DNA of 64,000 nt from Dolichospermum sp. LEGE 00240 (GTDB taxonomy: Bacteria > Cyanobacteriota > Cyanobacteriia > Cyanobacteriales > Nostocaceae), in assembly GCF_015207875.1 (NCBI RefSeq), contig NZ_JADEVZ010000009.1:1-64000 (forward strand). The letters are read 5' to 3'. Below are positions 54,903 to 63,785 of this stretch, in pieces (the first letter of the stretch is position 1; each line of letters begins with the position of its first letter). A program made the translations under genes and the position numbers. The notes under the pieces were generated by a model. It worked only from the letters and a program-made list of their open reading frames with translations, was not told the DNA's origin and made no database searches.

Positions 54903-55307
54903 CTATTTTACTAAGGAAAATCCAGCTTGCTGAAAATGATGATCAAAACTTAAAGCATGAGTAATATTTTTATTTCTCATAATTACAAAAGAAATGCAGT
55001 CAACTAAACCCCATTCTTTATCTTGAAAGTTCTTGTACAAATCAAATCCTTGATGAAATAAATCTGGAGTAACATGGATAATTTCTACTGTCTCTGCATT
55101 TAATAAATATTCTATTAATTGAGTTGCTTCTTGTTTATAATTACGACTTAAACCATTAGCTATTTCTAAGAGAATTGCATCAGAAGTGACTAAAAATGAA
55201 TCATCATAATAATTTGCTAAATCATTAGCTGTTTGATGATATTGATCTCTTTCATTAATTAGAGCAATAATAAATGAAGTATCTAAAAAATGACAATTAT
55301 TGCTCAT
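54903..55307 (-). CDS. PIN-domain toxin (VapC-type)
   Basis: A 134-residue PIN nuclease. Acidic site residues are visible in CHFLDTSFIIALINERD, LLEIANGL, WGLVDCISFVIM and ALSFDHHFQQAG. VapC toxins cut tRNA or rRNA. I start at ATG 55307, which overlaps the antitoxin stop by 11 bp; the longer frame to 55337 reads into the antitoxin. All four acidic positions are kept, so it should be active. Confidence 0.85.
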   Translation of the reverse strand: MSNNCHFLDTSFIIALINERDQYHQTANDLANYYDDSFLVTSDAILLEIANGLSRNYKQEATQLIEYLLNAETVEIIHVTPDLFHQGFDLYKNFQDKEWGLVDCISFVIMRNKNITHALSFDHHFQQAGFSLVK

Positions 55308-55512
55308 CTGATTCTTGCTGGTATGAATATTTATCAAAATTCACGGAAAAGTCTGTAGGTCCTTGAATTTTTATCTGTTTTAGCTGAGATAAAATTCCCT
55401 TTTTAGTGCTATTCTTCTTATTTGTAAAATCTTTAATTAGTTGATAAAGTTCATTAAGCTCTTGTTCTGGTATTTTGTCAATTTCTGCTTGGATAAGTTC
55501 TTTCGTAGTCAT
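55297..55512 (-). CDS. Antitoxin partner of PIN toxin
   Basis: A 71-residue protein (MTTKELIQAEIDKIPEQELN, then ELYQLIKDFTNKKNSTKKGI) of the short VapB-like antitoxins common in cyanobacteria (DUF2281-type start). Charged C-terminus with Tyr/Ser/Gln. It precedes and overlaps the PIN toxin gene, the normal order. Confidence 0.75.
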   Translation of the reverse strand: MTTKELIQAEIDKIPEQELNELYQLIKDFTNKKNSTKKGILSQLKQIKIQGPTDFSVNFDKYSYQQESDEQ

Positions 55513-55544
55513 AACTTTTACTTCTGGCGGTAATTTACTATATT

Positions 55545-55970
55545 ATATCAGAATCAGGATGTCCAGGATTTGAGTATTTACAGGATTTTGATTTTATTTG
55601 TGGTGTACTAATATTTTAATTTGTCTGAATCAGGATTTAAGAGGGTGTTTGAAAAGTCTAATTTATTACTTGCAAGGGCGACTAGAAGTCGCGGAACCAC
55701 ACAGACGAAACCCACCTATTCCTTCGGTCCCGTAAGGGATACGTGGGTTCAAAAGCCTTGATTTTTCGTTAGTCCACGCAGGTGGACTTTGTTTGTGTAG
55801 TAGCGATTTCTAATCGCCGGAAACTTTTCAAACATCCTCTAAGGATTATAGGATTTTCAGGATGTTTTTTGATGATGGTGTGTAGGTATTTTGGGATTTT
55901 CAGGATGTTTTTTGATGATTGTCTTTAAATGATTATAAAAAATCTAAAAATTACCATCCTGTAAATCCTT
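55545..55970. repeat. Repeat-rich spacer (AGGATTT family)
   Basis: Several copies of the TCAGGAT...CCAGGATTT...ACAGGAT motif surround the MITE between the antitoxin and the kinase fragment. No gene is seen. Confidence 0.7.
55641..55839. mobile_element. MITE-like element (199 bp)
   Basis: Ends GAGGGTGTTTGAAAAGT and ACTTTTCAAACATCCTC are inverted with one mismatch. Flanks are TAA on both sides, compatible with a TA(A) target duplication. The core has GAACCACACAGACGAAACCC and GCAGGTGGACTTTGTTTGTG, shared with 39649-39846 and 26950-27060. It has inserted in the dispersed AGGATTT repeat. Non-coding. Confidence 0.75.
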
Positions 55971-56641
55971 TAATCCTGGTTATCCTGATTCAGACAAATA
56001 CAACTTTCATCACCAACAAACAATCTAAAAATTACCAAAGTATAAACATCTATAGTTGCTGATTTTTCCGTTTCTAGCATTTGTTCCCAAGGTGCAAAAG
56101 CTAGATTAGCAGCTTGATTAATACTTTGACTATTGACATTTCCTGCTAAACCAAAATCTATTAAAACTACAGTATTGCTATTTTCTCTTAATATCATATT
56201 CCCAGGATGAGCGTCCCGGTGAATAATGCCATTTTCATGACAAAGAGATAAAGCATCAGCAATTGGTTTAATATAATTAATAGCAGTTAATTCTGATAAA
56301 ATACCCTTATCTTGGATTAAATGATATAAATTTTCACCCTTCACAAAATCCATGACTAAGCATGGTAAATTATCCTCTTCAAAAAAGTCTATAATTCTGA
56401 CAATATTAGGATGATGATTTTGAGATATTTTGGCTAATGTTCTGCCTTCCTTGCGAAAACCTTCCACAAATCTAGGATAATTAGCATCTCTACACAACCG
56501 ACTATTAGGAGTCTTAATAACAACGGGGAAATTCAAATCTTGATGTTTTGCTTTATAAGTAACACCAAACCCTCCTTCTCCAATTTCTGTTTCTACGACA
56601 TATTGGGGACGTTGTTTTAATGGCTTTCCTGGTTGCAGCAT
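55970..56641 (-). CDS. Serine/threonine protein kinase, C-terminus lost to repeats
   Basis: A 223-residue Hanks-type kinase fragment: Gly loop TEIGEGGFGVTYKA, Lys in FPVVIKTPN, catalytic GIIHRDAHPGNMIL and DFGLAG. It should continue through the APE region and C-lobe (and usually a long sensor part). Instead, after APWEQMLETEKSATIDVYTL it reads ...DESCICLNQDNQD, where the last codons and stop are encoded by the dispersed repeat. A 16-bp direct duplication (AATCTAAAAATTACCA at 55941 and 56022) marks the junction. Probably inactive. Confidence 0.8.
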   Translation of the reverse strand: MLQPGKPLKQRPQYVVETEIGEGGFGVTYKAKHQDLNFPVVIKTPNSRLCRDANYPRFVEGFRKEGRTLAKISQNHHPNIVRIIDFFEEDNLPCLVMDFVKGENLYHLIQDKGILSELTAINYIKPIADALSLCHENGIIHRDAHPGNMILRENSNTVVLIDFGLAGNVNSQSINQAANLAFAPWEQMLETEKSATIDVYTLVIFRLFVGDESCICLNQDNQD

Positions 56642-57006
56642 ATTTATAACAGAAAAAATACGTATCTTTGAGATTCACGTTATCATAGGATGTATATTTT
56701 AGTCAATTTCTCTCTTTGTTACAATACAAAGGATTTAGTAGTAATTAAGCACAAATCATCTCAGTGCTATATCTTACATCAGATATAATCTGATTCTGTA
56801 AATCCTTAATTATGAAATTTTGATATAATTCTAGTAGTGAGAATAGACTATTAAATAGGCTATTAAGTAGGTTAGCGTTAAAAATTATCGTTATGGGAAG
56901 GCAAGAGGCAAGAATGAGGAAGTTCTCAGCGATTCTACTTTTCTTCACACATTTTGATTTTCCTCTGCCCACCTATTTATGTAAATAATACTGGAGGTTA
57001 ATGAAA
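56642..57006. other. Spacer between kinase fragment and DUF29 gene
   Basis: AT-rich, with the kinase promoter presumably at 56650-56750 (minus strand) and the 116-bp dispersed element at its right. No convincing gene. Confidence 0.45.
56864..56979. repeat. 116-bp dispersed element, copy 2
   Basis: It begins TAAGTAGGTTAGCGTTAAAA and ends GCCCACCTATTTA. Same length and order of blocks as 35452-35567. Its right 22 bp (56958-56979) recur inverted at 57492-57513, just past the DUF29 gene. Confidence 0.85.
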
Positions 57007-57498
57007 ATGACTCAAGAATTAATAGACCTCAGAAATAGCATTTTACAAGGAAATTATACAGATGCTTTAGTGATTGTGGATGAATTAGAAGGAATGAGTA
57101 AACAAGCAATATTCAGAAATATAGAATCGTATTTAAAGATTTTACTAATTCACTTGATTAAAAATAAAATAGAACAGCGATTAACGAATTCTTGGATGGC
57201 TTCTATTCGTAATTCGATTAGGGAAATTCAAAAAATTAATCTTAAAGAAAATAAAAGATCCTATTATGTAAATGAAGATGAATGGGAAAATTTAATTGAG
57301 GAAGAAGTAATTGAGGATGCGATCGCTGATGCTAGTCTAGAAATAATGAATGGTAAATACACTCGTTCTCAATTATCGAAAATTCTAGATAGAAAAGAAA
57401 TAATTACCAAAGCTATTACATTTTTATCCCTAACTTATACTTATTCAGCAAAGGAATTACCAGCTATTATGGATGATTATCTGAATGATTGTAAATAG
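57007..57498 (+). CDS. DUF29-family protein flanked by inverted repeat arms
   Basis: A 163-residue DUF29 protein, about two thirds identical by eye to that at 39931-40449 (TQELIDLRNSILQGNYTDAL; DELEGMSKQAIFRNIESYLK; RLTNSWMASIRNSIREIQKI). ATG 57007 sits nine bases after GGAGG and matches the paralogue start; ATG 57001 is too close to it. The gene lies between inverted 22-bp arms, the right arm overlapping its stop codon. Function unknown. Confidence 0.82.
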   Translation: MTQELIDLRNSILQGNYTDALVIVDELEGMSKQAIFRNIESYLKILLIHLIKNKIEQRLTNSWMASIRNSIREIQKINLKENKRSYYVNEDEWENLIEEEVIEDAIADASLEIMNGKYTRSQLSKILDRKEIITKAITFLSLTYTYSAKELPAIMDDYLNDCK

Positions 57499-57540
57499 GT
57501 GGGCAGAGGAAAACTAAAATATGTGAGGAAAAATAAGATC
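57492..57540. repeat. Inverted partial copy of the 116-bp element
   Basis: A perfect 22-bp inverse of 56958-56979 (TAAATAGGTGGGCAGAGG...) followed by diverged element sequence. Together the two arms enclose the DUF29 gene like a small composite unit. Confidence 0.8.
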
Positions 57541-57645
57541 GCTCAGTAACCAGATATCCTGATTCAGACAATTCAAATTCCCAACTTCTTGTAAAAATCT
57601 TGCCATCTATTTTATCCTAGATAAAGCATCTCAAAAACAAGTTCC

Positions 57646-59811
57646 ATGCCCAAACGTCTCCTAGTTGTTGAATCTCCTGGAAAAGTCAAAAAACTGAGTC
57701 AAATTCTCGGTGCAGATTGGATTGTTCGCGCTAGTTGTGGACATATCCGCGAACTCAGTAATGAGGGTGATGATTCACTAGGATTTACAATGGATGGTAA
57801 TACTGTTCGCTGTAATTATGTTCCCCGTGACCAACGCGCAAAAGAAACAATTCAACAATTAAAAGCGGCTGTTAGACAGGTTGATGAGGTGGTTTTAGCT
57901 ACAGACCCAGACAGAGAGGGAGAAACTATTGCTTGGCATCTTCAAGAAACCTTAGGATTAAGAGACCCCAAACGGGTAGTTTATACTGAGATTACACCAT
58001 CAGCGGTGCGAAATGCGATCGCACACCCCAGAAAACTTGACACTAACTTAATCGGTGCAGGATTATGTCGAGATTGTCTGGATAAACTGGTAGGTTATAA
58101 AGGTAGTCCCCTAGTTTGGGCATTAAATAACGGCGCAAAAAGCGTAGGTAGAGTTCAAAGCGCCACATTACACCTAATATGTCAGCGCGAAAGAGAAATT
58201 CTGGCTTTTGTTCCCCAAGATTACTGGAGTGTGTGGGTAGATTATCAAGAAGGATTCCGAGCTTTTTACAAAGGTACAACAAATACTGAGAAAGAAACAC
58301 CAGAACCAGAAACGGAAACTCATGATGATGCAGCTAGTAACAACCCAGAAAAACCGGAATCTAAGCGCGTTCTCTCAGAAGCAGAAGCAAACAGACTAGT
58401 TGAAGAGGCAAAACTTCATCCTCATCAAATTATTCACCTCGAAGGGAAACTGGTTTATCGTCAACCCCCTCCACCATTTACCACCTCCACCCTCCAACAA
58501 GCTGCCGGTTCAAAGTTGAAATTTTCCCCTGACAAAACTATGCAGGTGGCACAAAAGTTATATGAGGCAGGATTAATTACATATATGCGAACAGATTCAG
58601 TCATGTTGAGTCCTGAATTTTGTGCGAGCGCTCGTCAATGGTTGGAACAAAATGACCCGCAAAATGTCCCCCAGCAAGTAGCCAAACAGCGTAGTAGTAA
58701 AACCGCTCAGGAAGCACACGAAGCCATTCGTCCTACAGATGTTTTTCGTTCCTCGGTGCAATTACGGGCAGAATTACCTGAAGATGAGTTTAACCTATAT
58801 GTGATGATTTGGAAAAGAGCGATCGCTTCCCAATGTCGTCCGGCTCAACTTCGCAAAACTTTGGTAATTACGAAATCAGGTAATATTTTATGGCAAGCTA
58901 GAGGGCAGGTAGTGGAATTTTACGGTTATGCAAAATATTGGCTAAATCTTAGCAAAGATGCCGTTTTACCCTTATTGCAACAGGGGCAAAAACTGAATTT
59001 AGCCAAAGCGGGACATGACCAAAAACAAACCCAACCACCACCCAGATATAGCGAACCCAAACTGGTGCAACTCATGGAACGCAAAGGAATTGGTCGTCCT
59101 AGCACCTATGCACCCACAATTGCTACTTTGAAAAAACGCAATTATGTGGAGTTGAAAAAAGATAATCTTCAACCTACAGCTTTGGGTTTAGAAGTAGATG
59201 AATTTTTACAAAAGGCTTTACCCGATTTATTAGAAGCGGAATTTACTGCCAAAATGGAAGATGCCCTAGATGCAATTTCTGAAGGCAAAAACTCTTGGCA
59301 ACATTACCTAACTAGCTGGAATCAAAGTTATTTTGTCCCTGCACTTTCCAAAGCTAAAACTGTGGTTATTAATTCATCAACTACCGCTAAAACTAATAAT
59401 TTTGGTGAGCGTAAATATGAAACTTCTAAAACTCGTTGTCCTGATTGTAAGAACTATTTAGCTAAAATTCCCAGCAGTAAAGTTAAAAAGAAATACTTTC
59501 TTAAATGTGTGAGTGGTTGCGAAAACATTGTCCTATTTTGGAGTGATTTTAGCAAGAAGTGGGAAGCACCAAAAAGTAAAACATCTACAAATGAAAATGC
59601 TCCCAAACCTTCTGCAAAAATTACTGCATATCCTTGTCCTGTATGCAAGAAACCTTTGGAGGAATACAGTTATATTAAAGATGGGCAAAATAAAACTATG
59701 TTGCGGTGTTCTGGTCAGGATTCATGGAAGGATACAAAACATAAGGATGTGGCTTATTTTCATACTGCAAAAGGATGGTGGAGTCCTAAACTTGGGAATT
59801 TGAATGTCTAA
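57646..59811 (+). CDS. topA: Type IA DNA topoisomerase
   Basis: A 721-residue topoisomerase. TOPRIM domain: KRLLVVESPGKVKKLSQILG and VVLATDPDREGETIAWHLQE. Active-site Tyr in GLITYMRTDSVML near residue 315; RKGIGRPSTYAPTIATLKKR near 480. Two Cys4 zinc modules end the protein (CPDCKNYLAKIP...CVSGC; CPVCKKPLEEYS...C). At 721 residues, with an Asp/Glu-rich insert near 225-250, it is shorter than the usual cyanobacterial TopA of 850-900 and may be the second, accessory topA paralogue. Confidence 0.9.
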   Translation: MPKRLLVVESPGKVKKLSQILGADWIVRASCGHIRELSNEGDDSLGFTMDGNTVRCNYVPRDQRAKETIQQLKAAVRQVDEVVLATDPDREGETIAWHLQETLGLRDPKRVVYTEITPSAVRNAIAHPRKLDTNLIGAGLCRDCLDKLVGYKGSPLVWALNNGAKSVGRVQSATLHLICQREREILAFVPQDYWSVWVDYQEGFRAFYKGTTNTEKETPEPETETHDDAASNNPEKPESKRVLSEAEANRLVEEAKLHPHQIIHLEGKLVYRQPPPPFTTSTLQQAAGSKLKFSPDKTMQVAQKLYEAGLITYMRTDSVMLSPEFCASARQWLEQNDPQNVPQQVAKQRSSKTAQEAHEAIRPTDVFRSSVQLRAELPEDEFNLYVMIWKRAIASQCRPAQLRKTLVITKSGNILWQARGQVVEFYGYAKYWLNLSKDAVLPLLQQGQKLNLAKAGHDQKQTQPPPRYSEPKLVQLMERKGIGRPSTYAPTIATLKKRNYVELKKDNLQPTALGLEVDEFLQKALPDLLEAEFTAKMEDALDAISEGKNSWQHYLTSWNQSYFVPALSKAKTVVINSSTTAKTNNFGERKYETSKTRCPDCKNYLAKIPSSKVKKKYFLKCVSGCENIVLFWSDFSKKWEAPKSKTSTNENAPKPSAKITAYPCPVCKKPLEEYSYIKDGQNKTMLRCSGQDSWKDTKHKDVAYFHTAKGWWSPKLGNLNV

Positions 59812-60159
59812 ATCAGGATTCCCAGGATTTAAGGATGTACAGGATGTTATTTTTTATTGTTGATGAAAAATAGCGATTTTTGAATGATAGAGAATATGCT
59901 GTTTGCTAAAATTACCAATGAGCGATTCTCCGGAACGCTTCGCTATCGCTGGCAATTGGTACAATCACTGCTAGAATCACTACAACAGGAAGTTCAACCA
60001 GTTTCAAAGAAGGGTAAATGTTGAGGAATAGGTTGTAGATAATTCCAGAATTTTAAACCTTACTTGCTGATGCGAGCTTTATTTTAGTTAAATTTAATAT
60101 CAACATCATATGATACAATCATCCTAACTATTTTTTTAATTTAATACTTAGCATCAAGT
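59812..60159. other. Intergenic region upstream of the ATPase system (348 bp)
   Basis: It starts with an AGGATTT repeat copy. A 40-codon open stretch from ATG 59895 (with a GCGATTCTCCGGAACGCTTC palindrome in it, then LVQSLLESLQQEVQPVSKKG) may be a gene relic. The right 90 bp are very AT-rich with TATGATACAAT near 60108, a possible -10 region for the two-gene system. Confidence 0.45.
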
Positions 60160-60552
60160 ATGCCTCATGCTTATAACAGAGCCGCATTTACCACTGGCGC
60201 AGCCAGCAGCAATTGTCTATTATCGTTGTATTGCTCCCTTGTAGCTCTGGAGCTTGCTATCAAAGATCATTATAATCCACCCTGGAAAAGCAGGCATAGA
60301 ATAATTACTTGGGTTGGTGACTTAGGTGAGGCTTCACTTGCACAGCAACTAAAATCACAGCTTGCTGCGTTGCAATGTACCGATGTAAACGGACATGATA
60401 GTCCAGTGGACGGTGACAATTACCCCGGTATTAGATACATTATACATGAAAGCGATTTTCCAGGAACCTCTACGGATACTCAAATTAGAGATGCGTTAGA
60501 AACTATTAAAGACATCAAGACAAGTTTGAGAAATAAAGGAGTATCGCTGTAA
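60160..60552 (+). CDS. Small partner protein of the ATPase system
   Basis: A 130-residue protein of unknown family. An N-terminal helix (SNCLLSLYCSLVALELAIKD) precedes HRIITWVGDLGEASLAQQLK and YPGIRYIIHESDFPGTSTDT, then a C-terminal helix (IRDALETIKDIKTSLRNKG). The helical layout recalls small HEPN-like partners of NTPases, but the HEPN R-x4-6-H motif is not present, so that is only a suggestion. Its stop overlaps the next start (TAATG), so the two are translated together. Confidence 0.65.
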   Translation: MPHAYNRAAFTTGAASSNCLLSLYCSLVALELAIKDHYNPPWKSRHRIITWVGDLGEASLAQQLKSQLAALQCTDVNGHDSPVDGDNYPGIRYIIHESDFPGTSTDTQIRDALETIKDIKTSLRNKGVSL

Positions 60553-63116
60553 TGAATGCTGCTCAACTACTCAAAGAAGCAAAAAAGCTCGGAGAAATAC
60601 AAACCATATTTAGATTTCCTTACGTTCATGTTATCTATCTGTCTCCCAAGTTTCAAAATATTGATGATGAAGAACGTGAAATATCTTTTGCTCAGGATAT
60701 CAATATAAGTGTGGCAGAACTAAGGACTACACTCCTTAATTCCTTGCTATCATTAAGACTTCTTACCTCAGAGGAATTTGCACTAGAATATCCTGAAAAT
60801 CGTCCACGAGAAAGAGGACATCATTGGTTAAGTTCTCTTATCGAACAGCAATTTCAAAAATCAGTTGTTAATGATCAGGTTTCAAAAGAACTAAAAATTG
60901 TCCATTTTTATGGATATAAAGGTGGACAAGCACGTTCCACTCTACTTGGACTCATGTCTACAGTTTTAGCTGAAGATGGCTGGAAAGTTCTTGTTATAGA
61001 CAGTGACATTGAAGCCCCATCATTAGACGTAATTTATGGACGAACTTCCGGTTCTATTTCAGGAACTTTGCTAGGAGTAGTTCAGTCTGTTGCAGAAATA
61101 AAACCTGAGCGTGTTAAGTCGATACCTTTAGCTGGATATGTAGATTTATTAGCCTGTCGGCCAACTTCGCCAGATTTTAATATTGATGCTGCGGCATTTG
61201 CTCTGCGCTCTGCTCTTGAACCAATGATAATTGAGAATGCAGCTAGGCGAATCTCTGAATTTGCGGCTGAAAAATACGATATCATTTTAATCGATCATCG
61301 AGCCGGACTTTCACCAGTAACTTTACCCTGGATGACTACACTTCCAGGACCAACTGTTGTATGTGTTCGTCTTGATGATCAATGGCTACCCGCTAAACAA
61401 TTTATAGAATCTGTCTTGAGAACACATATTTCTAACCCTGGAGTTTTTGTTTCTTGGCAGCCAGATGATGAAAATGAAAAATCATATATACAAAGAAATA
61501 ATCAACAAATTGAAACATTACTAGATATGCTGGCAGAAATAATATCTGAAGAATCAGAAGATGAAGATTCAGAACTTTCTGCTGTTGAAGTTAGAGATCA
61601 TTGGATTATTTGGCCTTATGACAGTGCTTTTAGATATAGCCGATTGCCAGATAAAAATCAACTAGCACCCAAAAACTTTGATAAACTTAGTAGTCTACGC
61701 AGTATTTTAAATATAGCTTCTAAAAAGCAGATTCAAAATAATATACTTACCCCAAGTGGAGCTACAGATGAAGGAGATTTGATCCAGACAGATGCTCTCC
61801 AACAACTTCTTATACCTGGCAATTCAATTTCATATATTTTTGGTAGAAAAGGTACAGGTAAAACTCGATTATTAAAAGAACTAGCCAAAGCAGAAATTGG
61901 TGAACCGTTACTTGTAACTGCTGATAATGCAGAAGACAAAGGTTTGAAATCTCCTAGTCCAGAACTATCGACAGCTATTGAGCGTTATCGAGATACGCCT
62001 GAGAATTTATGGTGGAATTTACTTTTGGCTGCCCTAGAAACAAAGACAACATCAAGAGAATTGTTAAGAGAAAATTTTTCTCAAAAACTAGAGGAGAATT
62101 TTAATGGAACTATTATAAATTTAATTATTGATCAATTAAATCAAAGTCCCAAGCGTACTTTTCTTCTTGATGGTTTAGAAACTGCTTTTGATGCTAAACT
62201 TACTTTTACATATATTGAAAGCCTTTTTAGATTTATTCAAACTATTGAATCTGATGATAGACTATCAAATCGTTTACAGTTTAAAATTTTCTTAAGAACT
62301 GATTTAGCTGAAAGAGGCTATCAGAACATTGAGCAACAAATATTTGGAAAGGTAATTTATCTAAGTTGGGATACCCAAAAAATATTTAATTTTATATTAT
62401 CTCGAATAGATAAAATTAACTGGTATCGACAAAATTTTCCAAACCTAATAAAAAGAATAGAAGAAAAACGCCAAGATATTCTAAGAGGTGTTTTATCTAC
62501 TGAAGAATGCGAAAATTTATTATTAATGGCTTTCCCAGAAAAACTACGTAAAAATAATCTGGCTACTAAAACATTTCTGAAAACATATTTTGCCGATAGT
62601 GCCAGCGAAACACCAGAAGGTAATACCACTGATAAACTTCGTTACTATCCACGTATTTTCGATAAATTTATTCAAGTAATTGCAAATCCCACATCTACTG
62701 ATGTAGGTTCTTTTACAGGTAAACAAATTGAAGATGGTAAAATCGATCCTTCACTCATTGTTATAGCTCATGAAGCAGCAGCAAAAGATTATTTAGGGCA
62801 GTTGCGTTCTGAACTAAACTATCTAATTAATCTTGCAGATCATATGTCTGAAAATGAACAAAAAATTAGGTCTTTACTTAGTGCATTTGATGGACTGAAA
62901 ACACCTTTTAAGTTAGATCAATGTATTTCTGAACTAGCTGAAAAAACACAGATAGATAAATCAAAAATCAGGAATGCGATTGAGAGTATGAAGAGAGTGG
63001 GAATGTTTGAAGATCGTCCTAAGTATCCTGGCGAACTACGAGTTGGCCGCTTGTTTAAATCATCATTGAGAATGAAATATAATCGTAAATATCCTCATAA
63101 AGATTCAGGTAATTAA
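60552..63116 (+). CDS. KGG-type ATPase fused to a second P-loop NTPase (candidate conflict system)
   Basis: An 854-residue protein. Residues 1-110 form an unnamed domain. About 115-330 is a ParA/MinD-like ATPase with a variant loop YGYKGGQARSTLLG near 122 (Arg in place of the usual second Lys), VLVIDSDIEAPSLD and DIILIDHRAG. About 425-640 is a second P-loop NTPase (ISYIFGRKGTGKTRLLKELA near 426; RTFLLDGLETAFDA as Walker B). The C-terminal ~60 residues look like a winged helix (TPFKLDQCISELAEKTQIDK). Such KGG-variant plus NTPase fusions are known mainly as uncharacterised proteins linked with bacterial conflict loci. Second gene of the pair. Confidence 0.75.
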   Translation: MNAAQLLKEAKKLGEIQTIFRFPYVHVIYLSPKFQNIDDEEREISFAQDINISVAELRTTLLNSLLSLRLLTSEEFALEYPENRPRERGHHWLSSLIEQQFQKSVVNDQVSKELKIVHFYGYKGGQARSTLLGLMSTVLAEDGWKVLVIDSDIEAPSLDVIYGRTSGSISGTLLGVVQSVAEIKPERVKSIPLAGYVDLLACRPTSPDFNIDAAAFALRSALEPMIIENAARRISEFAAEKYDIILIDHRAGLSPVTLPWMTTLPGPTVVCVRLDDQWLPAKQFIESVLRTHISNPGVFVSWQPDDENEKSYIQRNNQQIETLLDMLAEIISEESEDEDSELSAVEVRDHWIIWPYDSAFRYSRLPDKNQLAPKNFDKLSSLRSILNIASKKQIQNNILTPSGATDEGDLIQTDALQQLLIPGNSISYIFGRKGTGKTRLLKELAKAEIGEPLLVTADNAEDKGLKSPSPELSTAIERYRDTPENLWWNLLLAALETKTTSRELLRENFSQKLEENFNGTIINLIIDQLNQSPKRTFLLDGLETAFDAKLTFTYIESLFRFIQTIESDDRLSNRLQFKIFLRTDLAERGYQNIEQQIFGKVIYLSWDTQKIFNFILSRIDKINWYRQNFPNLIKRIEEKRQDILRGVLSTEECENLLLMAFPEKLRKNNLATKTFLKTYFADSASETPEGNTTDKLRYYPRIFDKFIQVIANPTSTDVGSFTGKQIEDGKIDPSLIVIAHEAAAKDYLGQLRSELNYLINLADHMSENEQKIRSLLSAFDGLKTPFKLDQCISELAEKTQIDKSKIRNAIESMKRVGMFEDRPKYPGELRVGRLFKSSLRMKYNRKYPHKDSGN

Positions 63117-63198
63117 AACCTTCTACATAAAAAATGAGACCCTAAAAAAGTGTGTTAGCAAGTAGGTTGGGTTTTCTTACGTCAACCCAACATTTATT

Positions 63199-63531
63199 TC
63201 ATAAGACCTCGCGGTAAGTGGGAAACTCAGTCACAAAGCGTGCTGAGAGGGAAGCGACACGGGCGGTTTTAACCGCAGTGGTAATTAGACCTGTTGATCT
63301 TCGTATCAACTTAACTTTTTTAACAGTGCATTGTCCTAGTCTTTTCCAATTAGCGTCACTGACAGAGACTTGTTTTTCAGTATCTCCACTAACCCAACCA
63401 AAGAATGTTTTATTGCCCTGACTTGCTTCCACAAAGTCACCTTTTCTAAATCCATGACGAGTTGTAGATCCACCATATTTCCGACGATTACCACCTTTAC
63501 TAAAGTCTACTGAAATTACGGGTACTCGCAT
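63199..63531 (-). pseudogene. Internally deleted IscB-type (RRXRR/HNH) protein
   Basis: A 110-residue frame opens with MRVPVIS, the usual first residues of cyanobacterial IscB-like proteins. It jumps straight to their C-terminal end: SKGGNRRKYGGSTTRHGFRK, GDFVEASQGNKTFFGWVSGD, KQVSVSDANWKRLGQ and KVKLIRRSTGL. The RuvC, bridge-helix and HNH parts (some 300 residues) are absent. IscB is the RNA-guided nuclease ancestral to Cas9, carried by IS200/605-like elements. This copy cannot cut DNA. Confidence 0.65.
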
Positions 63532-63539
63532 AAAGAGAT

Positions 63540-63750
63540 AATCCTTCGAGTAAAGTTTAATGTCCCTTCGCTCAACGCAATCAAGATGTCTTGGCTTTAA
63601 CCAACGCTATTACAAGATAGCTTGAAGATAATCCAGACTAGGGAAGTATGTGGAAGTTCGTACCAAATTACGTCTCAATGAGCTAGTCAAACACGTAAGT
63701 CTTGATTTCTTACAAGCTCAGTCCCTTTAGGGCTGAGTTATTGACAATGT
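63540..63750 (-). ncRNA. Probable omega-RNA (HEARO) of the IscB relic
   Basis: On the minus strand the ~210 bp before the IscB-like ATG are structured: CTCAGCCCTAAAGGGACTGAG hairpin, AAGACTTACGTGTTTGAC, GAACTTCCACATACTTCCC, and GCCAAGACATCTTGATTGCG near the ORF. HEARO/omega-RNAs lie at exactly this place, directly 5' of iscB genes. The guide would be at its 5' end around 63745-63775. Recognition is by position and hairpin pattern, not by a covariance model. Confidence 0.5.
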
Positions 63751-63785
63751 TAGAGGGTATTCGATTTGAATACAATTATAATTTA

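Noticed and set aside
56745-56972. 75-codon minus-strand frame
   Set aside because: Overlaps the 116-bp element, has no ribosome site and no recognisable protein features.
60160-60552. HEPN ribonuclease assignment for the small partner
   Set aside because: The helical layout is suggestive, but the R-x4-6-H catalytic motif is not present.
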